Positions 1-8,951 of a DNA stretch of 64,000 nt are shown one piece after another (the stretch's first letter is position 1; the number at the start of each line of letters is the position of its first letter). Made by a program: the position numbers and the translations under genes. This DNA comes from CFX5 sp023384495 (lineage in GTDB: Bacteria > Chloroflexota > Anaerolineae > Caldilineales > Caldilineaceae). The notes beneath the pieces were generated by a model. The model made no database searches. It worked only from the letters and a program-made list of their open reading frames with translations, and was not told the DNA's origin. The stretch lies in the NCBI GenBank assembly GCA_048499455.1, contig JASNZV010000009.1, positions 1 to 64,000 on the forward strand, read 5' to 3'.

Positions 1-1
1 G

Positions 2-3000
2 GATTGGAAGGGCAATCGCGCTGACAGCGTTGACTTCTTGATCAATGGCTATATGGCCTCGATTCCCGCTGCGGGCCAAACCAGCGTTCGTTACGGTTTG
101 AACATCAATGATCGCTTACGCGAAGGTACAAACGTTTTGCAAATTGTCGCGCGTAGTTGCAGCAAGATGTCAAGGGTCTATACCTTGAATCTATATGGTT
201 ATCATCTTCCCCAGTGGATTATGGATGGTGTTCACGCACTGCCTTTCTCTCCGCCAACTTTCGGTAACCAGGTCCTCGTGCTCGAATTGGCCTTTCCAGG
301 TCAGCCTCTCTGCAAGCACAAACAAGGTCGTCCCAAAAAAGAGTGCGAAGACTTTCAATTTGGTTTTCTTCCTGGGGATCTCAACCGATTTCAATGGCAA
401 ACAAATATTAAGCTGAGTTTGCCAACTCGGGGTGGCTCATTTGAGCTGGAAATCAGCCGCAAACGCGATCACGCAGCAACCGGGAGGAAGCCTGCGGCCT
501 TCCTAAAGCTAATAGGACATGAGCTTGACCTGGAGTATGGGGGAACCCTAAGAGGGGTGCTGGAACGGCGGGTACCCTATGTGATTGCGCAAGAGCTAGA
601 GTTCCATGGTTCTCTCTCCAAAGAAATTGAAAAGCCTGTGGGCATCCCTGATGCTCTGAATGCTCTACCGCCCTTTGGTCCTGTTGCCTACCAGGTCATA
701 AGTGTTGTGCCCCCCATTCGCGATTGGCTGAATGACCGCGCCACGTTGTATATCAAGATTACACCAGAATTATCTGGCATCTTTGCATTTGCCTTTCAGC
801 CGAATTTCCACGTCAACAATGCTCAAATTGGGCTGGATTTTCCAGTGGAACTGGGCGCAAAAGTAGACCTTTGGGCGGTGGAAGGTCATATCTACGGAGG
901 ACTCGGGGGTAAAGGTGCAATTGGTTATTCGGCTGATGAGCTGTACATTGCCTCGGTACAGGCCTACGGGTTTGGCGGCTACAAGTTTCGGTTGGCGTGG
1001 CATAGTATCGCAGATGAAGGTGAATGGCAGTTGGCTGGGTATCCTTCAGCAGCAGGTGCGATGACTTTAACGTTCATTTCCAGTTTGCAAACTCCACCTC
1101 AATGGCAGGTCATTCCTCATACCCTGACCGCGGAAGAGGCCGACTTTAGCATTGCCGTTCAGTCAGTCCAGGCATTTTCATCACAGAATCTCGCTCTCAG
1201 CGCCGCCTCTCTCGGCGCCCAGGCCACCATCACCAGCGTTCTGGTCAGCAATGTCTACACCTATACCGAACCGACTCTGGCCGTCAGGCCGGGCACTGAC
1301 CAGGCCCTTTTGCTCTGGGTGCATCCTGACCCCAGTAAGCCGGTCGGGCAGGCGCACGAAATTCGCTTCAGCCGCTGGAACGGCGCCACCTGGGGCACCC
1401 CAACCCACGTGACCAACGATGATCGCCTGGACGGCGCACCGCAGGTGGCCTGGAGTGGAGACGGCAAAGGGGTTGCCATCTGGCAGCGGCTCAACGACGT
1501 GTTACCGCCCACGGCCACGCTCGATGTGACGACCACCCGCAAGGTTGAGATCGCCACGGCGATCTACGACCCCAATACCAACACCTGGTCGCCGGTGGCG
1601 CTCTTGACCACCAATCAGGCGTTGGATATGACCCCCTTGCTCGCTCGGAACAGCAGCGGCAATCTGCTGGCTGTATGGCGGCAGAACAGCGCCGGTCTGT
1701 TAGGGGGAGACGCCGCCAACCCCGACCGCATCCTGGCGGCCTTCTACAGCACTGGGTGGGGTGCGCCCCAGGTGGCGGTGGAGAATATCCCAGGATTGGT
1801 CGACCTGGCCGCCGGCTATGGCAACAACAGCGCCATCGTCGCCTATACACGCTACCTGGCGGCCCCCGGCCAGATTACGCCGACCTTGCAGCTCTTTACC
1901 AGTGCCTGGAATGGGGTCAACTGGTCGGTGCCGGTGCAGCGCACCAACGATGCGTTGGGCCACCGCAACCCCCAGGTCTTGTACAATAGCGCCAACCAAC
2001 CGTTGCTGGTCTGGCTGGCTGGGACAGAACTGCGCCTGCAGAACTTGGTTACCGGTTTTACCGCCGCCTTGACGCTGCCGCCGGAGATCGGCGTCGTCGA
2101 TGAGTTCCGTGCCATACAAACGGCGGATGGTGATATTGCCGCTCTCTTTACGGCGCAGCAGGCGCAACGTGACCTCTTTGTCGCTATTTACGATCAGACG
2201 TATCAACTTTGGGGCAGACCAGCACGCCTGACCAATGACCGGGCGAGCGAGAGCTACCCTGCTCCCGGCTTCGACGCCAGTGGCCGTCTCCTGGCGGCCT
2301 ATGCCGCTACCGCCATCCATTCGGTCGCACAGAGTGTGACCACACAAGATGGTGAGACGGTCAGCTTCACGGTTCCCACTCAGGGGCAAACCGACCTGGT
2401 CACGCTGGCCCACGAGTTCACCCGCAACATCACCCTCAGCAACGAGCAGTTCACGGTCTCGGATGACCAGCCACTGCCCGGCGCTACGGTCACGCTAGCC
2501 GCCACGGTCACCAACACCGGCGACCTGGCGCTCACCAATATGGCAGTCAACTTCTATGATGGCGATCCCACGACTGGCGGTGCGTTGATCGGCGGCAGCA
2601 CGCTGGCTACGCCTTTGGCCGCTGGTTTCACCGCAACGTTCACGACCACCTACCAGGCGCCCCTGACTGGCGGGATGCGCCAACTCTTTGCCATCGCTGA
2701 TCCCACGAATCAAATCAGCGAGGCAGACGAAAATGACAACCAGGCTCAACTCAGTGCCTTTGGTCCTGACCTGGCCTTGACCAGCCTGGGGGTGAATTAC
2801 TGGGGTGGCGCGGCCGTCGACCTGGTCAGCCAGATTCGCAATCTCGGTACGACCCCCAGCCCCACCACCACCATCGCCTTTTATCTGGACAGCATCAACG
2901 AGCCGGTGGTGTTGTCCGATACGGTGGCCGAGATCGCACCGGGCGAGCAAATTACCCTGACCACGCCGTGGAACCATCCTGACTTGCCCACGGGCAGCCA

Positions 3001-4153
3001 CCCGATCATTGCTGTCGTCAATCCGCCCGCAGTGGGGAGCTTTGCCGAGGCGAACTGGGTCAATAACACCTTCACGAGCACGATTCACACCGGCCCCGAT
3101 CTGATGCTCAGCCCGTATTCGGTGCAAACAACCGCTTTGAGCGAACCAAGTGCGAGTCTCACCTTGACGCTTGCCAACGTTGGCACGGCGCAGGCCAACC
3201 CGGTGACGGTCCATCTCTATCGTCGTGGCGACCTGACATTGCCCTACTTGTTGGCTGCGTTGCAGGCGCCAACACTCAATCCTGGTGAGACTGCTTCGTT
3301 CAGCAACGAGTTGGGCGGCCCGCTGGGTTGTGGTCTCTATGTCTATGCCAACCCCGACCAGAGCATCCAGGAGATCTCGTACGGCAACAATCTGGCCTAC
3401 GCGCCAGCGCCGGGTGGACGGTGCGCCAGCTTTACCAACGCACCGCGCACGGCCATTGCGCCGGCCACTGTGGTCTTTACCGACACTTCCACAGGTGACA
3501 ACACCCTCTGGCAGTGGGATTTTGGCGACGGCACTGCGAGTGCGGAACAACATCCAGCCCACCAGTACACAACTCCCGGCATCTACACTGTCACCTTGAC
3601 GGTTCAGGGGGCAGATGGGGCAGATACCTACGCTCTGCTGCAGGCCGTTCAGATTTATCAACCGGCCCAGGCCAACTTTGTCGCCAGCCCGCTCAACGGG
3701 GTAGCGCCCCTTCAGGTTACCTTTACTGATCAATCGAGCGGTGATATCAGCGCCTGGTCGTGGGAGTTTGGGGACGGCGAGGGCAGCGTCGTTCAAAACC
3801 CGGTCCATCTCTACCAAACACCGGGGGTCTATTCGGTGACGCTCAGCGTGAACGGGGCGGGTGGCCCGTCCACCTTGACGCGGCCCTCCCACATTACCGT
3901 CAGCGCACCGCCAACCCCTACACCCACTTTCACGCCGACACTAACGCCAACGCCAACCAACACACTTGTGCCGGGTGATACGCCGACCGCAACTGTGCCA
4001 ACTGCGACGCCAACGCCCACCGCCACCGTCACGCCGGACACGACACCCGCACCCACCAATACAGTAGTGACGCCCACGGCCACTGCGACTCCGACACAAG
4101 ACCCAGGTGGCAATCAGCCAGGCCAACTCTTCTTGCCCATTGTGCAGCGTTGA
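2..4153 (+). CDS. Large secreted CARDB/PKD repeat protein, 5' truncated
   Basis: The reading frame is open to the first base of the window, so the true start lies upstream; 1383 residues are visible. The first ~390 residues are not recognised. Residues ~400-800 carry repeated Trp/Asn-rich segments resembling BNR/sialidase propeller blades. Three CARDB-like domains start near residues 811, 920 and 1030, and two PKD domains near 1140 and 1225, each with the WDFGDG/WEFGDG signature. A Thr-Pro-rich linker (~1301-1370) leads to a short hydrophobic tail, LFLPIVQR. This architecture is typical of extracellular Chloroflexota proteins; role in adhesion or polymer binding is inference. A perfect stem-loop follows the stop codon. 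Confidence 0.85.
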   Translation, partial: DWKGNRADSVDFLINGYMASIPAAGQTSVRYGLNINDRLREGTNVLQIVARSCSKMSRVYTLNLYGYHLPQWIMDGVHALPFSPPTFGNQVLVLELAFPGQPLCKHKQGRPKKECEDFQFGFLPGDLNRFQWQTNIKLSLPTRGGSFELEISRKRDHAATGRKPAAFLKLIGHELDLEYGGTLRGVLERRVPYVIAQELEFHGSLSKEIEKPVGIPDALNALPPFGPVAYQVISVVPPIRDWLNDRATLYIKITPELSGIFAFAFQPNFHVNNAQIGLDFPVELGAKVDLWAVEGHIYGGLGGKGAIGYSADELYIASVQAYGFGGYKFRLAWHSIADEGEWQLAGYPSAAGAMTLTFISSLQTPPQWQVIPHTLTAEEADFSIAVQSVQAFSSQNLALSAASLGAQATITSVLVSNVYTYTEPTLAVRPGTDQALLLWVHPDPSKPVGQAHEIRFSRWNGATWGTPTHVTNDDRLDGAPQVAWSGDGKGVAIWQRLNDVLPPTATLDVTTTRKVEIATAIYDPNTNTWSPVALLTTNQALDMTPLLARNSSGNLLAVWRQNSAGLLGGDAANPDRILAAFYSTGWGAPQVAVENIPGLVDLAAGYGNNSAIVAYTRYLAAPGQITPTLQLFTSAWNGVNWSVPVQRTNDALGHRNPQVLYNSANQPLLVWLAGTELRLQNLVTGFTAALTLPPEIGVVDEFRAIQTADGDIAALFTAQQAQRDLFVAIYDQTYQLWGRPARLTNDRASESYPAPGFDASGRLLAAYAATAIHSVAQSVTTQDGETVSFTVPTQGQTDLVTLAHEFTRNITLSNEQFTVSDDQPLPGATVTLAATVTNTGDLALTNMAVNFYDGDPTTGGALIGGSTLATPLAAGFTATFTTTYQAPLTGGMRQLFAIADPTNQISEADENDNQAQLSAFGPDLALTSLGVNYWGGAAVDLVSQIRNLGTTPSPTTTIAFYLDSINEPVVLSDTVAEIAPGEQITLTTPWNHPDLPTGSHPIIAVVNPPAVGSFAEANWVNNTFTSTIHTGPDLMLSPYSVQTTALSEPSASLTLTLANVGTAQANPVTVHLYRRGDLTLPYLLAALQAPTLNPGETASFSNELGGPLGCGLYVYANPDQSIQEISYGNNLAYAPAPGGRCASFTNAPRTAIAPATVVFTDTSTGDNTLWQWDFGDGTASAEQHPAHQYTTPGIYTVTLTVQGADGADTYALLQAVQIYQPAQANFVASPLNGVAPLQVTFTDQSSGDISAWSWEFGDGEGSVVQNPVHLYQTPGVYSVTLSVNGAGGPSTLTRPSHITVSAPPTPTPTFTPTLTPTPTNTLVPGDTPTATVPTATPTPTATVTPDTTPAPTNTVVTPTATATPTQDPGGNQPGQLFLPIVQR

Positions 4154-4184
4154 TCGCTGGATTCGCCCTATCTGATTCCCTATG

Positions 4185-4221
4185 ATAACTGGCATCTCTG
4201 TGCCGCAGAGATGCCAGTTAT
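4185..4221. terminator. Perfect 16-bp stem-loop after the secreted-protein gene
   Basis: The arms 4185-4200 (ATAACTGGCATCTCTG) and 4206-4221 are perfectly complementary around a 5-nt loop. It lies 31 bp after the stop codon. There is only a weak T-run, so it may act as a terminator or as a transcript-stabilising hairpin. Confidence 0.7.
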
Positions 4222-4300
4222 TACAATTGACTCTCCTCGCTTGCCTTCGTAATCTAACGGGCAGTGCCATCCATTGGTGGGCTCTATGCTGAGCTCTGTC

Positions 4301-4400
4301 TGAAAATCGGAGTTACTTGGAGGAGTAAACCTCTTCGCAAAGTCCGGTTTTCAAAGCAACCGCAGTATAGTTCGAATATCTCAAATAAGTGGAGTATAAT
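4301..4400 (+). promoter_or_regulatory. Candidate promoter and hairpin upstream of the DksA-like gene
   Basis: The 343-bp gap between 4153 and 4497 holds no gene that I can support. A perfect TATAAT -10 box lies at 4395-4400, with a weak TTCGAA at 4371-4376 as the only -35 candidate (18-bp spacer). An 11-bp inverted repeat with one G-T pair (4301-4311/4343-4353) sits upstream. The start codon would be about 90 nt after the predicted transcription start. Confidence 0.35.
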
Positions 4401-4496
4401 GGTATAACCCGTAAGGGCAGATAGGGTTTGAAGCGCCCAACATCCTATGCCGTTATAGCGCCGCCCCCGAAACGTGAGGAAAGAGGCACAAAGAAT

Positions 4497-4844
4497 ATGA
4501 CACCCGCAGACCTAAACCGTTTCCGCCAGCGTTTGGAGCAAGAGCGCGCCGACCTCCGGCGGCAGATTGCCAGCCTACGCGAGGAATTTGGCGGGGTGGC
4601 CGAAGACACGGATGAGCCGGCCGACGAAGGCGATACAGCGCAAGAGATCATCAGTATGCAGGAAAATCAGACGCAGATCGATCTATTGCGGACCACAGTA
4701 GCCCAGATTGATAAGGCGCTCGCACGTATTGCTGACGGAACGTACGGTTTTAGCGAAGTTTCGGGCAAACCTATCCCGATCGAACGGCTCGAAGCATTGC
4801 CCTACGCCACCACGCTTGTGGATGAAGAGGCGCCGCCCGGCTGA
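4497..4844 (+). CDS. DksA/TraR-family protein lacking zinc-finger cysteines
   Basis: This 115-residue protein resembles DksA/TraR proteins, which bind the RNA polymerase secondary channel and tune initiation with (p)ppGpp. Residues ~5-70 are a charged coiled coil with the tip motif DEGDTA (43-48), matching the family DxxDxA. The C-terminal half reads GTYGFSEVSGKPIPIERLEA; the usual CxxC is replaced (FSEVSG) and the second Cys pair is also absent, so no zinc can be held by cysteines. The start is the ATG at 4497 behind AGGAAAGAGG; an upstream in-frame ATG lacks a binding site. It stands alone before galT. Function in transcription control is inferred from the fold. Confidence 0.82.
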   Translation: MTPADLNRFRQRLEQERADLRRQIASLREEFGGVAEDTDEPADEGDTAQEIISMQENQTQIDLLRTTVAQIDKALARIADGTYGFSEVSGKPIPIERLEALPYATTLVDEEAPPG

Positions 4845-4849
4845 AAGAC

Positions 4850-4884
4850 TTCCACAGATTACGCAGATTTCACAGATTTTGCGC
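4850..4884. repeat. ACAGATT-type short tandem repeat
   Basis: Three imperfect copies of a CACAGATT/CGCAGATT unit follow the DksA-like stop codon. The same kind of repeat occurs at 7096-7125, 7385-7418, 8833-8951 and 60358-60480, always between genes. Confidence 0.6.
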
Positions 4885-4974
4885 ACGGAGTGGGTTGGGA
4901 GTCCGCTGTGGGCGCCATCCGCGGGCATCCGCCCAATCGCGGTCTATTGTCCGCAGAGTTACCTATGACTGAAT

Positions 4975-6048
4975 ATGACTGAATACGCAGGTCTGAATCC
5001 CTTTCAAGGCCGCTGGGAACAACGCTGGCATCCCCTGCGCGAAGAGTGGGTGATCATGGCCGCCCACCGGCAGAACCGGCCCTGGAGCGGCGAAACCATG
5101 GCCGCGCGCGCCGCGCCGATCCCGGCCTATGACCCCACCTGTTATCTCTGCCCCGGCAACGCACGGGTCAGTGGCCAGCGCAACCCCGACTACCGCCAAA
5201 CGTACGTGTTTGACAACGATCACCCCTGTGTCGGCCTCAACGCCCCACTGGAATTGGCCCAACCCGGCGGCATCTACCGCAACCGGCCGGCGACCGGCAT
5301 TGCTCGCGTGGTCTGTTACAGCCCTAAGCACAACCTGACCCTGGCTGAACTCGCCTCGCATGAGGTCGAAAATCTGCTGGCAACCTGGCAGCAACAATAC
5401 ATCGACCTGGGCAGCCACCCGCAGATCGACCATGTGCTCATCTTCGAGAACAAGGGCGAGGCGGTCGGCGTCTCCAATCCGCACCCCCATTGCCAGATCT
5501 ACGCCACCAACTTCGTCTTCAAGACCATCGAGACCGAAGCCAGGGCCAGCCAACGTCACTGGCAGGAGACCGGGCGCATCCTCTTCCAGGACATTCTGGC
5601 CGCCGAGCAACAGCATGGACAGCGCATCATCTGCGAGAACGAGACGGCAATAGCCTTTATCCCCTATTTTGGCCGCTACGCTTATGAGGTCTTTGTGGCG
5701 CCCAAGGCCACCCATCCCAACATCACCGCCTTGTCGGACCAGGAGATCGTAGACTTTGCCGATGTGTTGCGGCAGGCGCTGATCAAGTTCGACAATTTGT
5801 GGCAGATGCCCTTCCCCTACGTTATGCCGCTACACCAGGCGCCAGTCGATGGGGGAGACTACCGTACTTTCCACTTTCATATCGAATTTCACCCGCCGCT
5901 GCGCAAACCCAATCTGCTCAAATACCTGGCCGGGCCCGAGATCGGCGGCGGCAACTTCCTGAGCGACACTGTGCCGGAAGAGAAGGCTGCGGAACTGCGC
6001 GCCTTGCCGGAGGTGCATTATAAACAACAAAATGATCACAAGGATTGA
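4975..6048 (+). CDS. galT: Galactose-1-phosphate uridylyltransferase
   Basis: GalT exchanges UMP between UDP-glucose and galactose-1-phosphate in the Leloir pathway (cytosol). The 357-residue length is normal. The catalytic histidine-triad motif NPHPHCQ is at residues 168-174, with the second His as the expected uridylylated residue. C56 and C59 (CYLC) match the structural metal site. An ATG 11 bp upstream (4964) opens a frame that stops after five codons, so 4975 is the start. The 3' end overlaps the next gene by 17 bp, indicating translational coupling. Acting on another hexose- or pentose-1-phosphate is possible given the arabinokinase-like kinase downstream. Confidence 0.93.
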   Translation: MTEYAGLNPFQGRWEQRWHPLREEWVIMAAHRQNRPWSGETMAARAAPIPAYDPTCYLCPGNARVSGQRNPDYRQTYVFDNDHPCVGLNAPLELAQPGGIYRNRPATGIARVVCYSPKHNLTLAELASHEVENLLATWQQQYIDLGSHPQIDHVLIFENKGEAVGVSNPHPHCQIYATNFVFKTIETEARASQRHWQETGRILFQDILAAEQQHGQRIICENETAIAFIPYFGRYAYEVFVAPKATHPNITALSDQEIVDFADVLRQALIKFDNLWQMPFPYVMPLHQAPVDGGDYRTFHFHIEFHPPLRKPNLLKYLAGPEIGGGNFLSDTVPEEKAAELRALPEVHYKQQNDHKD

Positions 6049-7048
6049 AGACCTTCTCCCCCCTATCCGCCGGCTGCATGAAGCGATTCGCACCGCCGTC
6101 GTCGCCGCCTGCGAGCGTTCCGCCACCGACGAGATGGCGACGATTGCACGTGAGGAAGCCGGCGATACGATCTACGCGGTGGATCGGGTCAGCGAGGAGC
6201 TGTTGGTCGAGTTCTTCACCCACGAGGTGGCCGTTCATACCCCAATTGTGCTGATTGCCGAAGGGCTGGAGCCGGACGGAATGCGAGTGTTGCCGGCAGG
6301 GACGCCGGAGAGCGAAGCATGCTGGCGGATCATTGTGGACCCCATCGACGGCACCCGTGGCATCATGTACCAAAAACGCAGCGCATGGATTCTCACCGGT
6401 GTGGCGCCGAATCGTGGGTCAGACACAACGCTCCGCGATATCGAACTGGCGATCCAGACTGAAATTCCGCTGGTCAAACAACACCTGTCCGACACACTCT
6501 GGGCGCTGGTCGGCCAGGGAGTGGTGGCCGAACGCCACAACCGGCTCACCGGTGAAAACCAGCGCATCAACTTGCATCCCACGAGCGCCACCACCATCGC
6601 CCACGGCTTTGCCATGCTGGCGCGCTTCTTCCCCGGTGCGCGCGAGGAGCTGGCCGCCATCGACGAGGAGATCGTCCAGGGTGCGCTCGGTCCGGTGCAA
6701 CGCGGCAAGACTCACTGTTTTGAGGATCAATACATCTGTAGCGGCGGCCAGTTGTACGAACTGATGGCCGGCCACGACCGCTTTGTCGCCGACCTGCGCC
6801 CGCTGATGGAACAAGTGTTGGCCCAACGGGGGCTGGCGCTGGGTATCTGCTGCCACCCATATGACCTCTGCACCGAGCTGATCGCCCGTGAACTGGGCGT
6901 GGTCATCACCGACGAGCGCGGCGAGCAATTGTCAGCCCCCCTCAACGTTGAGGCTGATGTCAGTTGGGTGGGCTATGGCAATGCCGCTATCCAGGCGGAG
7001 ATCGAGCCGTTGCTACAAGCGGCGCTGCACCGGCGGGGCCTCCTTTGA
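6032..7048 (+). CDS. Inositol monophosphatase family protein
   Basis: This 338-residue protein belongs to the Mg-dependent, Li-sensitive sugar phosphatase superfamily (IMPase/FBPase/CysQ). The metal-binding motif DPIDGTRG is at residues 103-110, preceded by acidic residues of the first metal site. It overlaps galT by 17 bp and precedes a GHMP sugar kinase, so its substrate is probably a sugar phosphate of the same pathway rather than inositol phosphate; that is inference from context. The ATG at 6032 lies inside the galT end without a strong binding site, as expected for a coupled gene. It is somewhat longer than typical bacterial IMPases (~260-270 residues). Confidence 0.85.
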   Translation: MITRIEDLLPPIRRLHEAIRTAVVAACERSATDEMATIAREEAGDTIYAVDRVSEELLVEFFTHEVAVHTPIVLIAEGLEPDGMRVLPAGTPESEACWRIIVDPIDGTRGIMYQKRSAWILTGVAPNRGSDTTLRDIELAIQTEIPLVKQHLSDTLWALVGQGVVAERHNRLTGENQRINLHPTSATTIAHGFAMLARFFPGAREELAAIDEEIVQGALGPVQRGKTHCFEDQYICSGGQLYELMAGHDRFVADLRPLMEQVLAQRGLALGICCHPYDLCTELIARELGVVITDERGEQLSAPLNVEADVSWVGYGNAAIQAEIEPLLQAALHRRGLL

Positions 7049-7095
7049 AAGAGGACGACGTGAACAGGGACACGCAATGTTTATCCGGATGATTT

Positions 7096-7418
7096 GAACA
7101 CAAATATACACAGATGCACACGGATCCCAGCCTTAATGCACCAAGCAAAGTTTTCTGGTGTATTGTATGCTGTAGGTCATCGTCTCCGGCGTGACATGGT
7201 TGGTTGGCTATACTTGTCACACCGGAGGCGATGACCTACGAATGATCGGAGAATTCCAGTAGATTACGAATTTGTAGCGGCGGTTTCCGGGGGCTATGGG
7301 CGCCCGCCCCTTCTGGGCGAACCGGCGTATGGAAACCGCTGCTACGAGCCCAATCTGTGATCCACTAAATTTGGTTTACGGCGCATCTAATCTGTGTACA
7401 TCTGTGCAAATCTGTATT
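7096..7418. repeat. Nested inverted repeats in the galT-kinase gap
   Basis: The 393-bp gap between 7048 and 7442 holds no supportable gene. It is a nest of inverted repeats. An outer ACACAGAT-type pair lies at 7096-7127 and 7385-7418. Inside are 25-nt arms 7172-7196/7215-7239 (23 of 25 pair, 18-nt loop) and 15-nt arms 7274-7288/7331-7345 (14 of 15 pair). It resembles a fold-back miniature element cluster and could also attenuate transcription into the kinase gene. Confidence 0.65.
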
Positions 7419-7441
7419 CTACACTACAGGAAGATGACACC

Positions 7442-8827
7442 ATGCAGGATGTCGATCACTTCATCGACCAACTCAAGCGCCGGCATGAGCACCCCGAACC
7501 AGCCGTACGCAACCTGTTCGAGCCGGAGCACCCCCTGACCGTTGCCCGTGCGCCGGGCCGGCTCGACCTCATGGGCGGAATCGCCGACTATTCCGGCTCG
7601 CTCGTGCTGCAGATGCCGATCCAGGAAGCGACGCTGGTGGCGTTGCAGCGGGTCTCCGCACCGGTGCTGCACATCGTCAGCCTCAGCGCAGACCGCCCCA
7701 TCGAGGAGTCGATCTTTACCATGCCCCTGGCAGATTTTCAGGCGGGTGACCAGCTGCTGAACTACGCAACCGCCCAGGCCTATTTCAAACGGACGCCGCA
7801 GACTGCCTGGGCGGCCTACGCAGCCGGCGCTTTTCTCGTCCTCATGCGTGAAAAACAGGTATACTTTGGCGAAGGGGCAAACATCCTCATCCAATCTTCC
7901 GTGCCCGAAGGCAAAGGGGTGAGTTCATCGGCGGCCATCGAGGTGGCCGTCATGTCGGCGATGGCGGCGGCATATCAGATTGCGCTCGCCCCGCGCGAGA
8001 TGGCGCTGCTCTGCCAGATGGTGGAGAATCTGGTGGTGGGCGCCCCCTGTGGCGTCATGGACCAGATGACCGCTGTCTATGGCGAGCCGCATAAACTGCT
8101 CGCCCTGCTTTGCCAGCCGGCGGAGGTGCAGGGCATGGTGACGATCCCTGAGGAACTGGCGGTGTGGGGTGTTGATTCGGGCATCCGCCACGCGGTCTCC
8201 GGCGCCGATTATGGGTCGGTGCGGGTGGGCGCTTTTATGGGCTACCGCATCTTGCAGACACTGGCCGGTACAGATTGGAACGGCTATCTGGCCAATCTGA
8301 CACCCTCAGAATTCGAGCAACTCTACGCCCGCCAACTGCCGGAAGCGATGAGCGGCGCCGACTTCCTGGACCGCTATGGCAACACCACCGACACAGTAAC
8401 CACGGTCGATCCGGCGCGCGCGTACGCCATTCGCCAGCCCACCGCCCACCCGATCTACGAACACTTTCGCGTCCGCACCTTTGCCAATTTGTTGCAGGGG
8501 GACATTGCCGCCAACGCCCCGCAACTGGGCGAGTTGATGTACCAATCGCACGCCAGCTACTCGGCCTGTGGTCTCGGTTCGGCGGGGACGGACGAACTGG
8601 TGAGCCTGGCGCGCCAGGCCGGCCCGGCGCAAGGGATTTACGGCGCCAAGATCACCGGCGGCGGCAGCGGCGGCACAGTGGCGATCCTGGGCCACCGGGA
8701 TGCCGAACCGGCGGTGCGCACCATTGTCGAGCAGTATGCCCAATCAACGCACTATCAACCCGTTTTCTTCCGCGGCTCATCACCCGGGGCCGCCGCCTTT
8801 GGGACGATGCAGATCCCGGCGGGTTGA
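7442..8827 (+). CDS. GHMP sugar kinase, arabinokinase/galactokinase-like
   Basis: This 461-residue cytosolic kinase has the three GHMP motifs: substrate-binding APGRLDLMGGIADYSGS at 37-53, the ATP-loop PEGKGVSSSAA near 155-165, and GGGSGG near 406-411. Motif 1 differs from classical galactokinase (GRVNLIGEHTDYNGG) and resembles plant L-arabinokinase ARA1 (from memory), so the product may be L-arabinose-1-phosphate or galactose-1-phosphate. Together with GalT and the phosphatase it forms a sugar-1-phosphate module, although a 393-bp repeat-rich gap precedes it. The chosen ATG at 7442 begins the conserved part; a longer in-frame start at 7394 would lie in repeat sequence. Confidence 0.85.
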   Translation: MQDVDHFIDQLKRRHEHPEPAVRNLFEPEHPLTVARAPGRLDLMGGIADYSGSLVLQMPIQEATLVALQRVSAPVLHIVSLSADRPIEESIFTMPLADFQAGDQLLNYATAQAYFKRTPQTAWAAYAAGAFLVLMREKQVYFGEGANILIQSSVPEGKGVSSSAAIEVAVMSAMAAAYQIALAPREMALLCQMVENLVVGAPCGVMDQMTAVYGEPHKLLALLCQPAEVQGMVTIPEELAVWGVDSGIRHAVSGADYGSVRVGAFMGYRILQTLAGTDWNGYLANLTPSEFEQLYARQLPEAMSGADFLDRYGNTTDTVTTVDPARAYAIRQPTAHPIYEHFRVRTFANLLQGDIAANAPQLGELMYQSHASYSACGLGSAGTDELVSLARQAGPAQGIYGAKITGGGSGGTVAILGHRDAEPAVRTIVEQYAQSTHYQPVFFRGSSPGAAAFGTMQIPAG

Positions 8828-8832
8828 GGAAA

Positions 8833-8951
8833 AAAAGCAGGTACACAGAGAACACCGAGTTTGCACAGAGTGCACAGAGAGTTCAAGAGAGACTTCTCTG
8901 TATTCTCTGTGTTCTCTGTGACTCCTCTGTGTGCTCTGTGTACCTGCTTTT
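8833..8951. repeat. Fold-back ACACAGAG repeat between convergent genes
   Basis: The 18-nt terminal arms 8833-8850 and 8934-8951 are perfect inverted copies. The interior continues as degenerate CACAGAG units on the left and their complements on the right, so nearly the whole 119 bp can fold. It exactly fills the gap between the kinase stop and the convergent MlrC stop and probably works as a bidirectional terminator. Confidence 0.8.

Noticed and set aside
2495..3892. Long open frame on the minus strand opposite the secreted-protein gene
   Set aside because: It is antisense to clear CARDB and PKD domains, has Arg-rich low-complexity translation and no binding site.
8833..8951. Possible CRISPR array from repeated CACAGAG units
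   Set aside because: Units are very short, degenerate, without regular spacers, and form one large inverted repeat.
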